Shown piece by piece: positions 38,966 to 50,962 of a stretch of DNA of 64,000 nt (positions are counted from its first letter, which is position 1; each line of letters begins with the position of its first letter). Under the pieces are notes generated by a model that was not told the DNA's origin, searched no databases, and saw nothing but the letters and a program-made list of their open reading frames with translations. Made by a program: the position numbers and the translations under genes. Source of the DNA: Poecilobothrus nobilitatus. Taxonomy: Eukaryota; Arthropoda; Insecta; Diptera; Dolichopodidae. The DNA is taken from positions 7,254,001 to 7,318,000 of the forward strand of contig OX352774.1 of NCBI GenBank assembly GCA_947095535.1, given 5' to 3'.

Positions 38966-40639
38966 AATTCGTAACGGTGCATTTGTTTTTAAAATTTAAA
39001 ATAAAAGTTAGATTCTATTATTTTGTACAACACTGTAGATGCAATCTTAATATGTATTTTTTTTTTTTGTACACTTCTTTGAAAGAAGTTTCAATTAAAT
39101 TTTGTAACGTTTTGTAACTCAATACTTTTATTTTGGAAAAATAAAGGAAAACAATAGGCAAGAAATGTTCATTTCAAAGAAAGAAAAAATTTTAAGGATG
39201 ACAACTTTGTATTTTTGTATTTTACAGAATAAAGAAATAAGATCTTTTCTTATTGCGATTTTTATTATTCTAACTATCAAATAGATTTATTAAAATAAAG
39301 AAAAAAAATTCTTTAGAGTTTTAAAAGATAAAAAGAATGAAAATGCATACAATAACCAAAATTGAAAAATAAAATTTATTTAAACAATAAACAAATCAAA
39401 TCCTAGATTTTTATTTAAAAGAAAACAAAAATTGAATAATTGAATAACAATCATTACCCAATACTAACCAAAAAATTGTGTTTTATAAAAACAAAAAATT
39501 TAGGAAGTGTTAAGAAAAGGTACGTAGTTGTTTTTGAAAACACAACAAAATATTTGCGTGAAATTCTAAACAAATCATAACAAAAAATATAAACCCAACA
39601 ATTCATTCACTCTCATTCACTTCTGTCAGGACGAAATCTATAAAACAAAATATATATTACAAAAATCTCCAAATAATAAAGAGGAAAGAAAACCATTTTA
39701 AAATACAGAAAAAAAAAGATGATTAACAAACACTAAGATCAACCTTAAAATTAAACAATTAAAGATTAACCTTTGATCTAAATAATTTGAATTAGGTAAT
39801 AGTCCTTCAGTTCATTCAATAATTTTAAAAATAATAATTACAGGATTATTTGAATTAATATAAGGTATATAGTAGATATGGGTAATCCACAATTTCCTGT
39901 ATATTTTGTAAAGTACATATCTAAAAATAAAAATAGATTAGGAATAATAATGATGAAGTTTTCGAACAAATGTAACTCCTTATTAATTAGATCTCCAATG
40001 ATTGAAAATTTACAATTTGCTTCAAATAATTGATAGGTATCTTTATATTTCATATTTCATGTTGTTAAATTTTCAACAATTAATTTACCCTAAGTATTTT
40101 AAAAGAAAAGTTCCAACTAGAGGGTGACCGAAAGAGCTTTAAATATACTTAACAATTCAAATGTAGTTCTAAACGGGTATTCCATATTGGTAAAGCTTGA
40201 GAATGTAAGATAAATATTTTTTCTTTTTTCAACATCAAATCACAAAATCTCATAAAATTGTACTGTGATTTGTTGGGAGGACAGCTGAAAGAAAAAAAAT
40301 TTATTTCACGATCATTGATTATAATATAAGACGTGTTGAACAGGGAAAAGCTTAAAATAAAAATAAGGTTTTATCATCCTTTCACTGTTTGTTTTATCAT
40401 GAAATGTAAATGATAGACAAAAATTTTTTCTGCCATTAAATCTGCACCAGTTAGCAGTATTATTATTTTAAAGATGTAGCTTATATTATTTGATTTCTGC
40501 ATACGGTAATTGAGGACAACAGGAGATAGGTTAATGTATGAATAGGAAACCTATAAATATAAAGTTATGGTTTAAACAAGACAGTATCTAAAACGAAGGT
40601 CGTTTAAGATTCCATATGTTTTATATACAGCATTTTACT
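38966..40639. other. AT-rich intergenic sequence, no gene seen
   Basis: Nothing recognised. Confidence 0.45.
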
Positions 40640-41165
40640 TTTAAATACTTTGACTATTTTGTTATCAAAATTTGTAACTTTTTTGTGAATTTACGAAAAC
40701 ATGTAACCTTACATAATTAAACAAAATGGTAAAATATCTTATGTTTATTCTTAAAAGATCTACTCTCAAAATTTCGAGTTTCTAACTATTAAAAAGATTC
40801 ACGGGTGGAAAATTATGCCGTATTTATTGATTTCAAATAACGATAAATTTTTTTTTTGTTTTATCTATAAGTTTAATAAATTTATTTTCGTTTGGTGTTT
40901 TCAGCTTGCAAAAGTAGGGCTTCTAACTTTAGCAAGACATATATATGAAAAAGGATGGGGCTATATAGAATGAAGTAGTTTTTACGCCTTATATTTCATT
41001 CTTTATGTCAAATTTTGTTGAAGTTGAGTAAACTGATGGTTGGGAAAATGATCAGAAAGACAGACAGACGGATATAAGCAGAAGGATACATGAACATAAG
41101 TATGGACGGACAGAATGCCACTAATTAGCAATTTTTTTAGATTTTTCCGCAAAATATGCTAAAAT
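40640..41165 (+). repeat. Diverged copy of the ~480-bp repeat with GGACGGACAG tail
   Basis: Weak but ordered landmarks: CTACTCTCAAAATTTCGAGT, AAATAACGATAAATTT and GGATGGGGCTATATAGAA. The tail is ACAGACAGACGG, then GGACGGACAGAATGCCACTA, then CAAAATATGCTAAAA, parallel to the tails at 6.5 and 10.15 kb. Confidence 0.55.
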
Positions 41166-41392
41166 CCAGAATTAAAATTAAATATTTAAGAGATTGTTTC
41201 GAAAATTATGAAGCTATCGCTTAGTTCGTATAAGATAAATAAATTTGAAAAACGATCGTCAAATACTAATGGATAATATAAATTAAATACTTTGAAGATA
41301 AGGAATGCCCATCTAATAATGGATTGAAAAGTTAACTTTCAACTGTTAAGTAAATTGTCTTAAAAGTTTTTGATATGATGATTGTTTTTTTG

Positions 41393-41452
41393 CTTAAGTA
41401 CCTAGGTATCAAACTAGGTTTTAAAAAACTTAAGTACCTAGGTATCAAACTA
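41393..41452 (+). repeat. 24-bp direct repeat
   Basis: CTTAAGTACCTAGGTATCAA followed by ACTA occurs exactly at 41,393-41,416 and 41,429-41,452, separated by 12 bases. Each copy contains the palindrome TACCTAGGTA. Confidence 0.85.
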
Positions 41453-44400
41453 ATATTAAATTTTTTTCTAATGATCTATTTCTAAAAGTTGAATTTGAAA
41501 ATATAGTGCCTTATTAGCAGGATAGAATACTTAGGGTTAATAAAAGAAACTTTTTCAATCATTTTTTATTTTTATAAAAATTTGTTCGAATAAAAATAAT
41601 GCTTCTGATATTGCCAGCACGATAAAACAATTTGCACAACAAAATTAATACAGAGAATAAAAGCCGTCACAGACAATTACAATCATATTTAATTTTTATG
41701 AGTTTAAAACAAAAATTCTTTTTTCTAAAAATAAATTTTTTGAGGCGTTACCTAAATATATTCAATAGAATTAAACTAAAAAATATTTTCCATTTATATT
41801 TATTTAAAAAATGAAATGTGATTCATCGATTTAAAAAAAGTCAAAATTAACTGCCAAAAAATAAAAAATAAATATTTTTTGTTTTCAAATTGATTATACA
41901 TGAAATTTTAGTCCCAACTCATCAGGGGTTGAATATAGGCAAAAAAATAGATAATTTGACCGTCGCCTCTGTGGGCACTTTAAACACTGCAATACATGTG
42001 TGGTGAACCATTTATCTATTTTTATCAAATTTTTAAGTGTCCTTTCTTTTTATTTTTTGTTATCTTTATTTTTTTGCTTACTTTAAAGTTATGACTCAAG
42101 TAGTTTATTTATAAATTTTACGTTCTGTTACGGTCCTGGCAAATAATATAAGATAATAATGGGATCTATTTTCAAAATTCTTATTAAGTAATTATTTAAA
42201 ATAATTACATTTGAATTTTCTGTTTCATGTTTCTGAGGATTCATTTTTTTCAAAAAAAGGAACTATTTACAAACAAAAAACATGATCATTATGAAACAAA
42301 TTTAAATCTTTAACATTTTTACAAATATTTTTTTTTGAGCTTTCTTTATGAAATGAAAATAAATAAAAATGTTGATAACATTTTGCAAACTAAAAAAAAA
42401 CAGATGACCATATAGGTTTAATACTTATAAGAGAGAGAAAGATAAGAATAAGAGAATTAAATCTCAAACGTTTCTTATGCTCAGGTGGGGATCCTTAAAA
42501 TACATTAAAATATTACTCTAAACCTTTTAATGTGTATAAGAAAAATTTTAATCACTAAATCCACTATCACCTTAAAACTACTTACGTTGCTATAAAATAA
42601 AATCAATTTTAAATCATACGAATTGGGAAAGATTTATGATATGATGTAAGAAAGTTTTACCATGTAAGAGGTTTTTTCCTGGTTAAGAGTTCCCTTAATT
42701 TTTAAGAGTTTTAGTTGGAAAACGTTATACTACATATGCCGAAAATACGAGTACTACAGATATGGGGATTTTAAATCACCTTACGATCTTTAAATTGTAA
42801 TGTTTTTCCCCGTTAAAAAGCAGTGCTTCTACTTCATTCTAAATTCAAAAATTGGTTTTTTAAAAAAAAAGATAATTTTATTATGTTTGAACTATTATAT
42901 GGTGTTGTATGAAATTAGAAAATTAAATCAGTAATCAAAAATAAAGTGAATCAAAATTAGTTTTGATTTTATTATAGTTGACTTTAAGGTTATGAATTCT
43001 AATGAGATAGATCATGAAAATGAACAATGATTTGTAGTGACGATATTAAGAAAATAATGGTAAAATCCATTTTAAAAACTTCATTTATTTAAGTTAAATT
43101 GGATGAGATATTAGTTTCTCCAATCAAAAGACTATCTTCTGAATCAGAAACTTTTCGTATTGATTGTTCATTTGCTGAAGGATTATGAATTTTTTAAAAG
43201 ATTTAAAAAAAAAATGGTAAAACATCGATAGTCAGTAGTAATTTAAAATGAATGCATTAGCAATAGAAGACAACTGATTAAAAAAAAAAGATTTACTGAT
43301 TGTATAATTTAGGGAACAATTAACGGGTAATTGGTCATTTTTTCAGAAGCCACTATAAAAATAATAATTAAAACAAGCTTTAAGAATCTAATAGAAAGAT
43401 CTAAACAAAGAAAAATTGACAATAACGACTCAACCTTTACAAAGATAATTTAAACTTTTAGGCACCTATTATATTATATTAGTGGTACCATCTATATTTT
43501 AGTGACCAAACTTTCTACAATAGGCATCTTAAATTGGTATTTTATCGTGAGACCAGGCATTTAACAAAACTTTGTTTAGGACATATCACATTCATAGAGT
43601 TCATTTTAAAAAGGTATCCAACATCATCTTGATAATCTTTCAGAAAATATATACGTATTACAGAGTCCGTTCCCAAGTTTATTAACTGGATAAATTTTCC
43701 GTACTTTATATACTTTAATTATACAGTTAATAAAGTTATTTTGTATTTAATTATCACATTTAACCTTTTATAATTACCATTAAAACAGAAACTGAAATTT
43801 TCCAACTTAATACTAGATACTATTACTATATTCTTTCAAAATTTACTATGATCCAATACCATTTTAATTTTATATGTTTCGAAAAATATTTTTGGATCTC
43901 TAGATATGTTTCAATTGTGTTATAATTCCTGATCGTATATTATCTACTTTGAAAAGCTAGATATTGTAAATCCTATCCTAATATAACACTTTTATTTGTT
44001 AGTGTGTCTTATTAATTCCCATTTCTTTTATTAAATTGTATTTTTTCGTTTTACTTGCAATAACTCATCTTTAGTACTGAATACAATTTATTGCTATTAT
44101 TGCTAAATCATATTCGAAAATAACACCAAATAAGTTTACTTTTAATTTAAATTTTATCTTCATATGTTTATTAAGTTTAAAAACCAATTATTCATCAGTA
44201 TATAACGTGGGGACTCAACATGTAAAAAGTTACCTACAAAAACAAAAAACATCAAACCTGGAAAAATGAAAAAAAAATCATAACTTTTTAATATGTTAAT
44301 TTCTTGGTAATGGTGTGGACATAAAATGATTAAATATTTGAACAAAGAAAACCAACTTTTTGCTCATTAAAACCAAAAAAAAAAAGGAAAAGGAAAAAAA

Positions 44401-45627
44401 AAAAAACAAAATTAAAATTTTTATTAAGGACATGGTAATATTTTAATGAATACATGTTAAAATATCCTTTTTTTTTCAGCCAATTAGAAAATTCTAAACT
44501 AAAACTAATAAGAAGATTGCAATTAACGGATACGTCGGTAAATTTTACAAAAAAAAACACAAAAACACCTAATCTTTGAAGTTCTCTTTTCAAAAAAAGA
44601 AATTAAATATCAAAATCTTAAATTTCATCTATCTATAAAAAAGTTTTTAAGGATTTTTCCTTAAAAAATAAATAAATATAATCCTAGAACAGAATTTTAT
44701 TTTAAATATTATTTTTACTAGGTACATATTTATTGTATTTTTATTTTTTTTTGTTTTGAATGTTTTTAAGTATTAAAGTATAGTAAAAGGTCCACTTGAA
44801 ATTGCGAATGAGTTTAGTTTTTATCTTTTCCTTAAAACAACAATCTTAAGAACAAGTGAAATCTCATTAAGATTTTATACTTTTAAGAAAACATGTAATA
44901 CATACAAACACAAAAACAATAATATACAAATATATTTAATTTTTACTTTAAAATAATTCTTATCTGTTTATTTCACAAATAAAAAAAAAAAATAAACAAA
45001 AAAAAAAAAAAGAAATTAAATTTTCTATCCGTATTGTATCTTAAAATGCATATACATATTTTTAGAATATCAAATATCCTTTGTATAATATCTTTTATTT
45101 TTATTATCAGTATAAAATTATATTTCTTATTTCTTTTTAAATGTATACAGGGAGTGACGAAATTATATTTTTAAATCTTGTATTCAGATAATGTTCTGTT
45201 TCCATTAGGTTGTAAACAGAATCCATTAGGCTGTTTCCTTTATTCAGTGATGAGAATATATTTTGTCATGATAATTTTGATAATTTATTTGATCTTCATT
45301 AATTTCAATATATCCTATGAACCAAAGTAATGAGAAACATTATTTTATGCCTAAACAGTGCCAGTCATTAAATTGTGCAGAATATAATAGTGAAACATGG
45401 AAGCAACTGCAAATGTTTGTACAATTTAAAAAAAAAAAATATACAACATTTCTTAACAAATTTAACTTATAACTGTTATTTTAATAACTATTTTCAAGTC
45501 AAAGAACATAACACCGAATTCAATCTTATTAGAAATCAATTTTTGTTTTAGAATTCAAAAACCGAATAGTATAGAAAATACTTGCAAAGGTAAACAATAT
45601 CATAATTAGTACAAAATTAATATTTTT
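41453..45627. other. AT-rich intergenic sequence, no gene seen
   Basis: Frames of 60-87 codons at 41,632, 44,160 and 44,330 are homopolymer-rich and show no domain. Nothing else is recognised. Confidence 0.5.
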
Positions 45628-46020
45628 TTTTCTCGTGGGTTGGAGGAAATCTTCAAAAGATGCAATATACTCGTAGCACAACGTATAGCGGATTTTTACC
45701 GACTGAACTTCACTCGATCTTTTTTAAAACTAATCGAACTAACTGGCCATTATTTTTTTGCTACAGTTTTATTTTAGTGTATTTTATGCACTTTCCTTAA
45801 GGAATTTTCTACTTTACGCTATCTATCTATCGCTATCTAAACGTCTCATTGTCAATAATCTGGTTTTCTCAGCGTCAGCATCATTCTCAGCAGAACAGCG
45901 TCTATATTTAAATACCGCTCTAGACGAGCTTTATGTTTTATGACATATTTCTTTATTTCATCTTTAACTTTGGTGATTTCTAAATCTCTATGAATACCAA
46001 TATTACGCGCATACCATAAG
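45628..46020 (-). pseudogene. Jockey-like LINE 3' end, copy 2
   Basis: From about 46,015 on the minus strand the frame reads WYARNIGIHRDLEITKVKDE, then IKKYVIKHKARLERYLNIDA. It is followed in another frame by TRLLTMRRLDSDR. This matches the C-terminus of Jockey-clade reverse transcriptase (RNxxIHRDL...YxxRLxxHPN...RRLKR), with HPN changed to LNI. A 3' UTR of about 250 bp ends TTTCCTCCAACCCACGAG plus poly-A (poly-T at 45,626-45,633). One frameshift plus truncation make it a dead copy. It preserves more of the coding end than the 25.1-kb copy. Confidence 0.8.
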
Positions 46021-47279
46021 GATCACTTACGATATTGAGTACGACTTTATTATGAAAAGTATAATTCGCTCTGTATTTATTATCTAACTCTATTTTTTTC
46101 TTTTAGGTCATAATAAATCTGAAATTAAAATAGTTAAAGAAAATAGGAGAATGTTTGAAAGTATGCAGTTTCGCAATACGCAATACTTTTCAAAGTGAGA
46201 AAGTACATGTTCGGATATTTTGATTTTAAACAAAACAATATGTTGAAAACTATTCTCTACATGTATATAGCTCTTTAGTTCAAAAATTTTAATGGATGTA
46301 GGACCCTTCTGAGAAATTGGTTTAAAAATATAAAGTAAATAAAATACAAAATTCTATATAAATATCTAAAAAATTTTAAAAATATCTAGAATCCAGATAT
46401 TTACTTTTAAAGCACCTACATTTATTTATGCATATAAACACGTACAGTTTTTAAACCGTGTACTTTTTCCACTTCTTTTTTATTTTGATTTATTATGTGT
46501 AGAATTAACTAAAATATCTTATAAAATTTGTAGGGGTTCGAGGATATTTTGTTTTGTTTCTCATCTACCTGTAAGGATTGCACAAACAAACAAAGCGGTA
46601 AAAAGAAGAATATAAATTCTAATGCAATCTCTTAAAATAAATATAAAATAATTTAAAAATAGTTTTTGATAAATCTCAAATAACGCACATCATTATAACA
46701 AAAAAAAAAAAATGCTTGGGTTTTTTTTTGACAAGATTTTGGTTACCATCAGATATGATTTTCTTACCTGTTTTGGTTAAGTACAGTTCTAGCAAGTGGA
46801 ATTATTAAAAGAGGGAAGAACACAAAATTAAGGAAAAAAAATGGTAATAATAAGGAAGGGTAGATTAATAAGAAAAGGTTATTAAAGTGTAGAAAGTAGC
46901 AAACAATATCGCCTAACGAATTTTATTGATTGATTAAATATCTTAAGATTTTTTTTTTTTAAAAATTAGTATTGGTCCTTGCTATAGTTTCAATCAATAT
47001 TTCAAAATATTAAATAGGAAAAAGTTTCTTATTTTCTTTCATATTTTACTTACAATACATATTTATAAATTAAAGAATCACATAATATGAAAAGGGATAT
47101 CGACAAGCCTTACGAGCACAAAAAATTCAGAATTCTGGTCTGAGAATTAAATCAATTTAAAGTGTGTTAATATGTGGTTATCAAAATAGTAGTTTTTCTT
47201 TTTAAACTGCATTTGAGACAAATAATGATAATGTACATGTACATAGATTAATTAATTATTTATTTGGGTTAGATAAGAA
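46021..47279. other. AT-rich intergenic sequence, no gene seen
   Basis: Nothing recognised. Confidence 0.45.
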
Positions 47280-47715
47280 AAGTCGCATACCAAAATCCCG
47301 CCGATGGTTTTTTTTTTTAATTAACAAAGTATTTCAAATAGTGGGAGCTGGCGTCGACAAATCTCCGGTAACCAAATTTGTGAAACTCCGATTTACTAAC
47401 CAACTCTAAAATACTTCCATACATACTCTGAAAAAGAGTATAATCCTGATTTTGTAACCAACTCTAAAATTCTTGCTAATTAAAAAAATATTTATTTGTT
47501 TTTCCAATGGTTTTTCTATAGAAAATAATAATAATAAAATTCCATATGCAGCTATTTATAAAAAAAAATATTTGTGGTTTACATATCACCTTTCCCTGCA
47601 ATAAAAAATCAAAAACAAATCAAATTACAAAAAAAGCTGGATTTTTATAAGAAAAGCGGGATTTTGTCTTGATGCGATTTTAAAAATAGGAAAGGGGTAA
47701 CGTCCCGCTTCCTAT
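47280..47715. mobile_element. Probable relative of the 58.5-kb inverted-repeat element
   Basis: Two inverted copies of an internal phrase of the 58.5-kb element occur: GAAACTCCGATTTACTAACC followed by AACTCTAAAAT (near 47,381), and CTGATTTTGTAACCAACTCT followed by AAAAT (near 47,447). The left flank has CCAAAATCCCGCC and the right flank AGCGGGATTTTGTC, which could be the ends. Boundaries are uncertain and no transposase is seen. Confidence 0.42.
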
Positions 47716-49236
47716 TCATTTACTGTATAAAAAAAACCTTTAGTGAAGCCTTGGAGCATTGCTTTCTATTTATTTTATAATATAAACTTTCCTACATTAC
47801 GTTTGTTTTCAAAAATAAGCTTTCATTTTTGAAGCTGAACGAAAAAATACAACTTTAGAAGAACGGGACTACCAAAATATAGAGACCTTATTATTTCGAA
47901 GCTGGTATAATAAATAGTGATTTATTTAGAAATAAAATGTTTGAATCTTAGGAAACTAATTTTATAAAATTTCAAATAATAAAGAATTTTATAAAAAGGG
48001 TAACTACAATATTTTGAGATCTTTAGGATAAAAAAAAAAAATTATTTTTTTTTTTTAATGCGGTGCAATTTTTAGGCTCATCAATTTTTATTTTTCTTCA
48101 TTTAATTTTTTAAATAAGAATGGAACAATATTAGTTAAATTAATATACAAGGTATCTGAGATGAATAACAACAGCAGGGGCCTAAAATCATATAACAAAA
48201 GAAATAAATATTCATTTTCAGTTAAAAATCATTTTTATTTTTGCTTCGGTTTAATTCCTTTTTTTTTTATTTTTTTATTTTTTCATTTGATAGTTCTTTT
48301 GATTGTCAGGTTGTACCTACGCATTAATTCTATACAGTATACAACAACAGTTTAAACAATAATGAAACACCATTACAACAACAAAAATAAACGATACAAA
48401 AGAAGATTACTATGTATTTTTCAATTTCTTCCTTGTTTTCTTTTCCTTAAAAAAAAAAAAAAAATTAATCCTGATCTATGTGTCCTTTTTTTTCTTCTTT
48501 GCTTCAAACATAACTAAATATGAAAAATGAAGAGAAGAGTTGTTTACCTGTTATATTTTTTTGGTCCAGGCAAAAATTTTTCATTAGTTAAGTCTTTTTG
48601 TTAGTGTAAAAAAATACGTTACAAAAATCCTATTTTTTTTTTTGTTTTTTTATGGTCAGCCTAAACATTGTCGGGTATATATGATTATATCTTTTTAAAT
48701 AGTATAGTGAATTACCAAGGAAGTTCTTTAAACACGTGCATGAAGTTGAAATATTGAAAATTCTTTTTATTTTTTTAAGAATCGTTTTTTTTTTTTTTTT
48801 TAATATTTTGTATCTTTTCGATATAATAAAGAAAACTATAAATACATTATAAATTCAGATATTATTTTCATTTCTGTTGTAAACTAATCCATTTTTAACC
48901 GATTTTTTTTTGGTCCTTTAGAATAAAAGATTATATCTAAAAATAAAATTATTTCAAAATTTTTTCCATTATTTTTTTGTTGAGTTGTGAAATTATTTTT
49001 GGTCATTTAAAGATTTTTTTTTTTTTTTTTATAGGCGACAGAATAATTTAGTAGAAGATAATTACAATAAAAAAAAAAAAAAATAAATGAAAAATGAAAG
49101 AATTTCCTTTTAAAATCCATAGATACTAAAAAAAACCGTTAAAAAACGACATCGCATTAAAAAAAAATATGGTCTTTATGGTATTGTTGCAAAATGGGAT
49201 CTATTATGTACAATATTATTATACTAAAATATATAT

Positions 49237-49290
<54 letters not shown>

Positions 49291-50116
49291 CACATGTATC
49301 TAATATGTGTTTAAAATGTTTAATAATGACTAAATTAATATTGTGGTAACGGAAAATTTCGTAACGTTTTTCATTTTTTTTGTGTGTAATAAGTAAAATT
49401 ATAATAAAATCACGAGTAATGAGTGATTCTTGAATAGGACACAACTGTTATAACTACCTATGTTTTAATTAAAGAATAATTTAAAACTCTTTTAATTATT
49501 GTAAAATAAAATTAAATTTAATGCAACTATGAAAAATGATAATTACGAAAAAATATGGACACTTTTCGTTGGTGGCATTATAAAATTTTTTTTCATTGAT
49601 ATAAGAAAAACTCTTCAATTTTTCTTTATCTAAGTACTGTAGAATACTTAATTAGATTAACTAAAGATTATTAGTATTAGATTAACTAGTATACTTTTAC
49701 TAATAAGCTTTTGTTTAAATGTTTAATTTTTAACTACCTCAGTACATCATATCCAGTAATTCGGATATCATTAAAAACATTTAAGAATTCGAGGAACTCA
49801 ATTTTCATATTAACATAACCATATAGTTAAGGTTTGAGCCCCGCATGTTTTAATTTTTTTGAATCAAAATGAAGCAATTATTTACATGCATTTATTTATT
49901 ATGCATTCATTTATCATTTTCTTCCTAATAAGTTGAAAGTTTTCATTTGGTTCTTATATTCCACTTAATATTTCACTAAGCATTTCATGAGTAAAACAAA
50001 TGGAACTATAGTTAAACAGTTCTAATTAAGACATTCTTATGGTTCCACAATAAAATTACCTAACCGAAAAGAAAATTAAGAGAAGTTGGTTGAATGGTTA
50101 ATGGAAAAGTATACAT
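47716..50116. other. AT-rich intergenic sequence with a long TA microsatellite
   Basis: A (TA)n tract with ACATA/TGTATA interruptions spans about 49,228-49,300. It produces an artificial Tyr-Ile repeat frame on the minus strand at 49,157-49,444, which is not a gene. Poly-T runs are common at 48,780-49,035. Confidence 0.5.
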
Positions 50117-50120
50117 ATTC

Positions 50121-50962
50121 CCCTTAGAGATGATACAATTTAAAAATTAAAAAAAAACACATAAATTATTCAGTGATTTTTTTTTATTTGAAAGGTTATA
50201 TTATGCCATTGCAAAATAACATCAATCAAAAAACCACCACGACTTTTCCGTACGTTTGTCATCACTTTTTCATATAAATTTGGCTGTATTTCATGAATAG
50301 CACTTTCAATGTTGATTTTTAATTGCTCAATTATTGCTGGATTATCAGCATAAACTTGTGACTTAACATATCCTTGAAGAAAGAAATCACAAGGTGTTAA
50401 ATCACACAACCTGGGAGGATAATTAACTGGACCATTTCTTGAGATAATTTCATCACCAAATTTTGTTTTCAATAAATCGATTGTTAAGGTGGCTGTGTGG
50501 TAGGTGGCACCGTCTTGTTGAAACTACATATCTTCCAGATTATTCTCAACAACACCAGGGGAAAAATAATCATTTAACATTGTTCTGTATCGCTCTCCAT
50601 TGACCGTTACTCTTCGACCATTTTCTTCAAAGAAATATGGACTAATCACTCCATCAGCATGAATTGCACATCACACAGTGACTTTATCTGGATGTAATGG
50701 TGTTTGAACAGTTTCGTGTGAATTTTCATCACACCAAATTCTGCAATTCTGTTTGTTTACATAACCATTTTAACTGAATAATGTCGTTCATAAATTCTTC
50801 TTAAATTTCTCTCAATTTAACAATTTCTAAACGTTGTTGAAGCGTGTATCTTTCCATGATTAAATGACATAGCCTACTGAACACAAATGACATAAGAAAT
50901 GTCAAAAACTAATACTCAGTGTTGCCATTATAACCATTTTAAATTGTATCATTCCCTTGGAA
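50121..50962 (-). mobile_element. Dead mariner-superfamily transposon with inverted ends
   Basis: The core ATGATACAATTTAAAA at 50,130-50,145 is the exact reverse complement of 50,937-50,952. The few bases outside are only partly similar (CCTTAGAG against CCAAGGGA). Between the ends lies a broken transposase on the minus strand (50,170-50,857). The total length, ~0.84 kb, is shorter than a typical 1.3-kb autonomous copy and agrees with the internal deletion seen in the coding part. Flanking TA duplication was not securely resolved. Confidence 0.75.
50170..50857 (-). pseudogene. Mariner-like DDE transposase pseudogene (DD41D spacing)
   Basis: On the minus strand the start MERYTLQQRLEIVKL is followed by a deletion that removes the rest of the helix-turn-helix region and the first catalytic aspartate. 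The catalytic part then resumes with GYVNKQNCRIW, PLHPDKVTV and VISPYFFEENGRRVTVNGER, then FQQDGATYHTA (second Asp) and YPPRLCDLTPCDFFLQGYVK (third Asp). Forty-one residues separate the second and third Asp, a DD41D-type spacing as in rosa-like mariners. Stops interrupt the frame after VTV and before FQQDG. The longest intact piece is 100 residues (50,170-50,472) and ends in the C-terminal region. Cut-and-paste transposition is the family's role; this copy cannot encode it. Confidence 0.85.

Noticed and set aside
49157..49444. 95-codon minus-strand frame with a Tyr-Ile repeat
   Set aside because: The repeat is the translation of a TA microsatellite.
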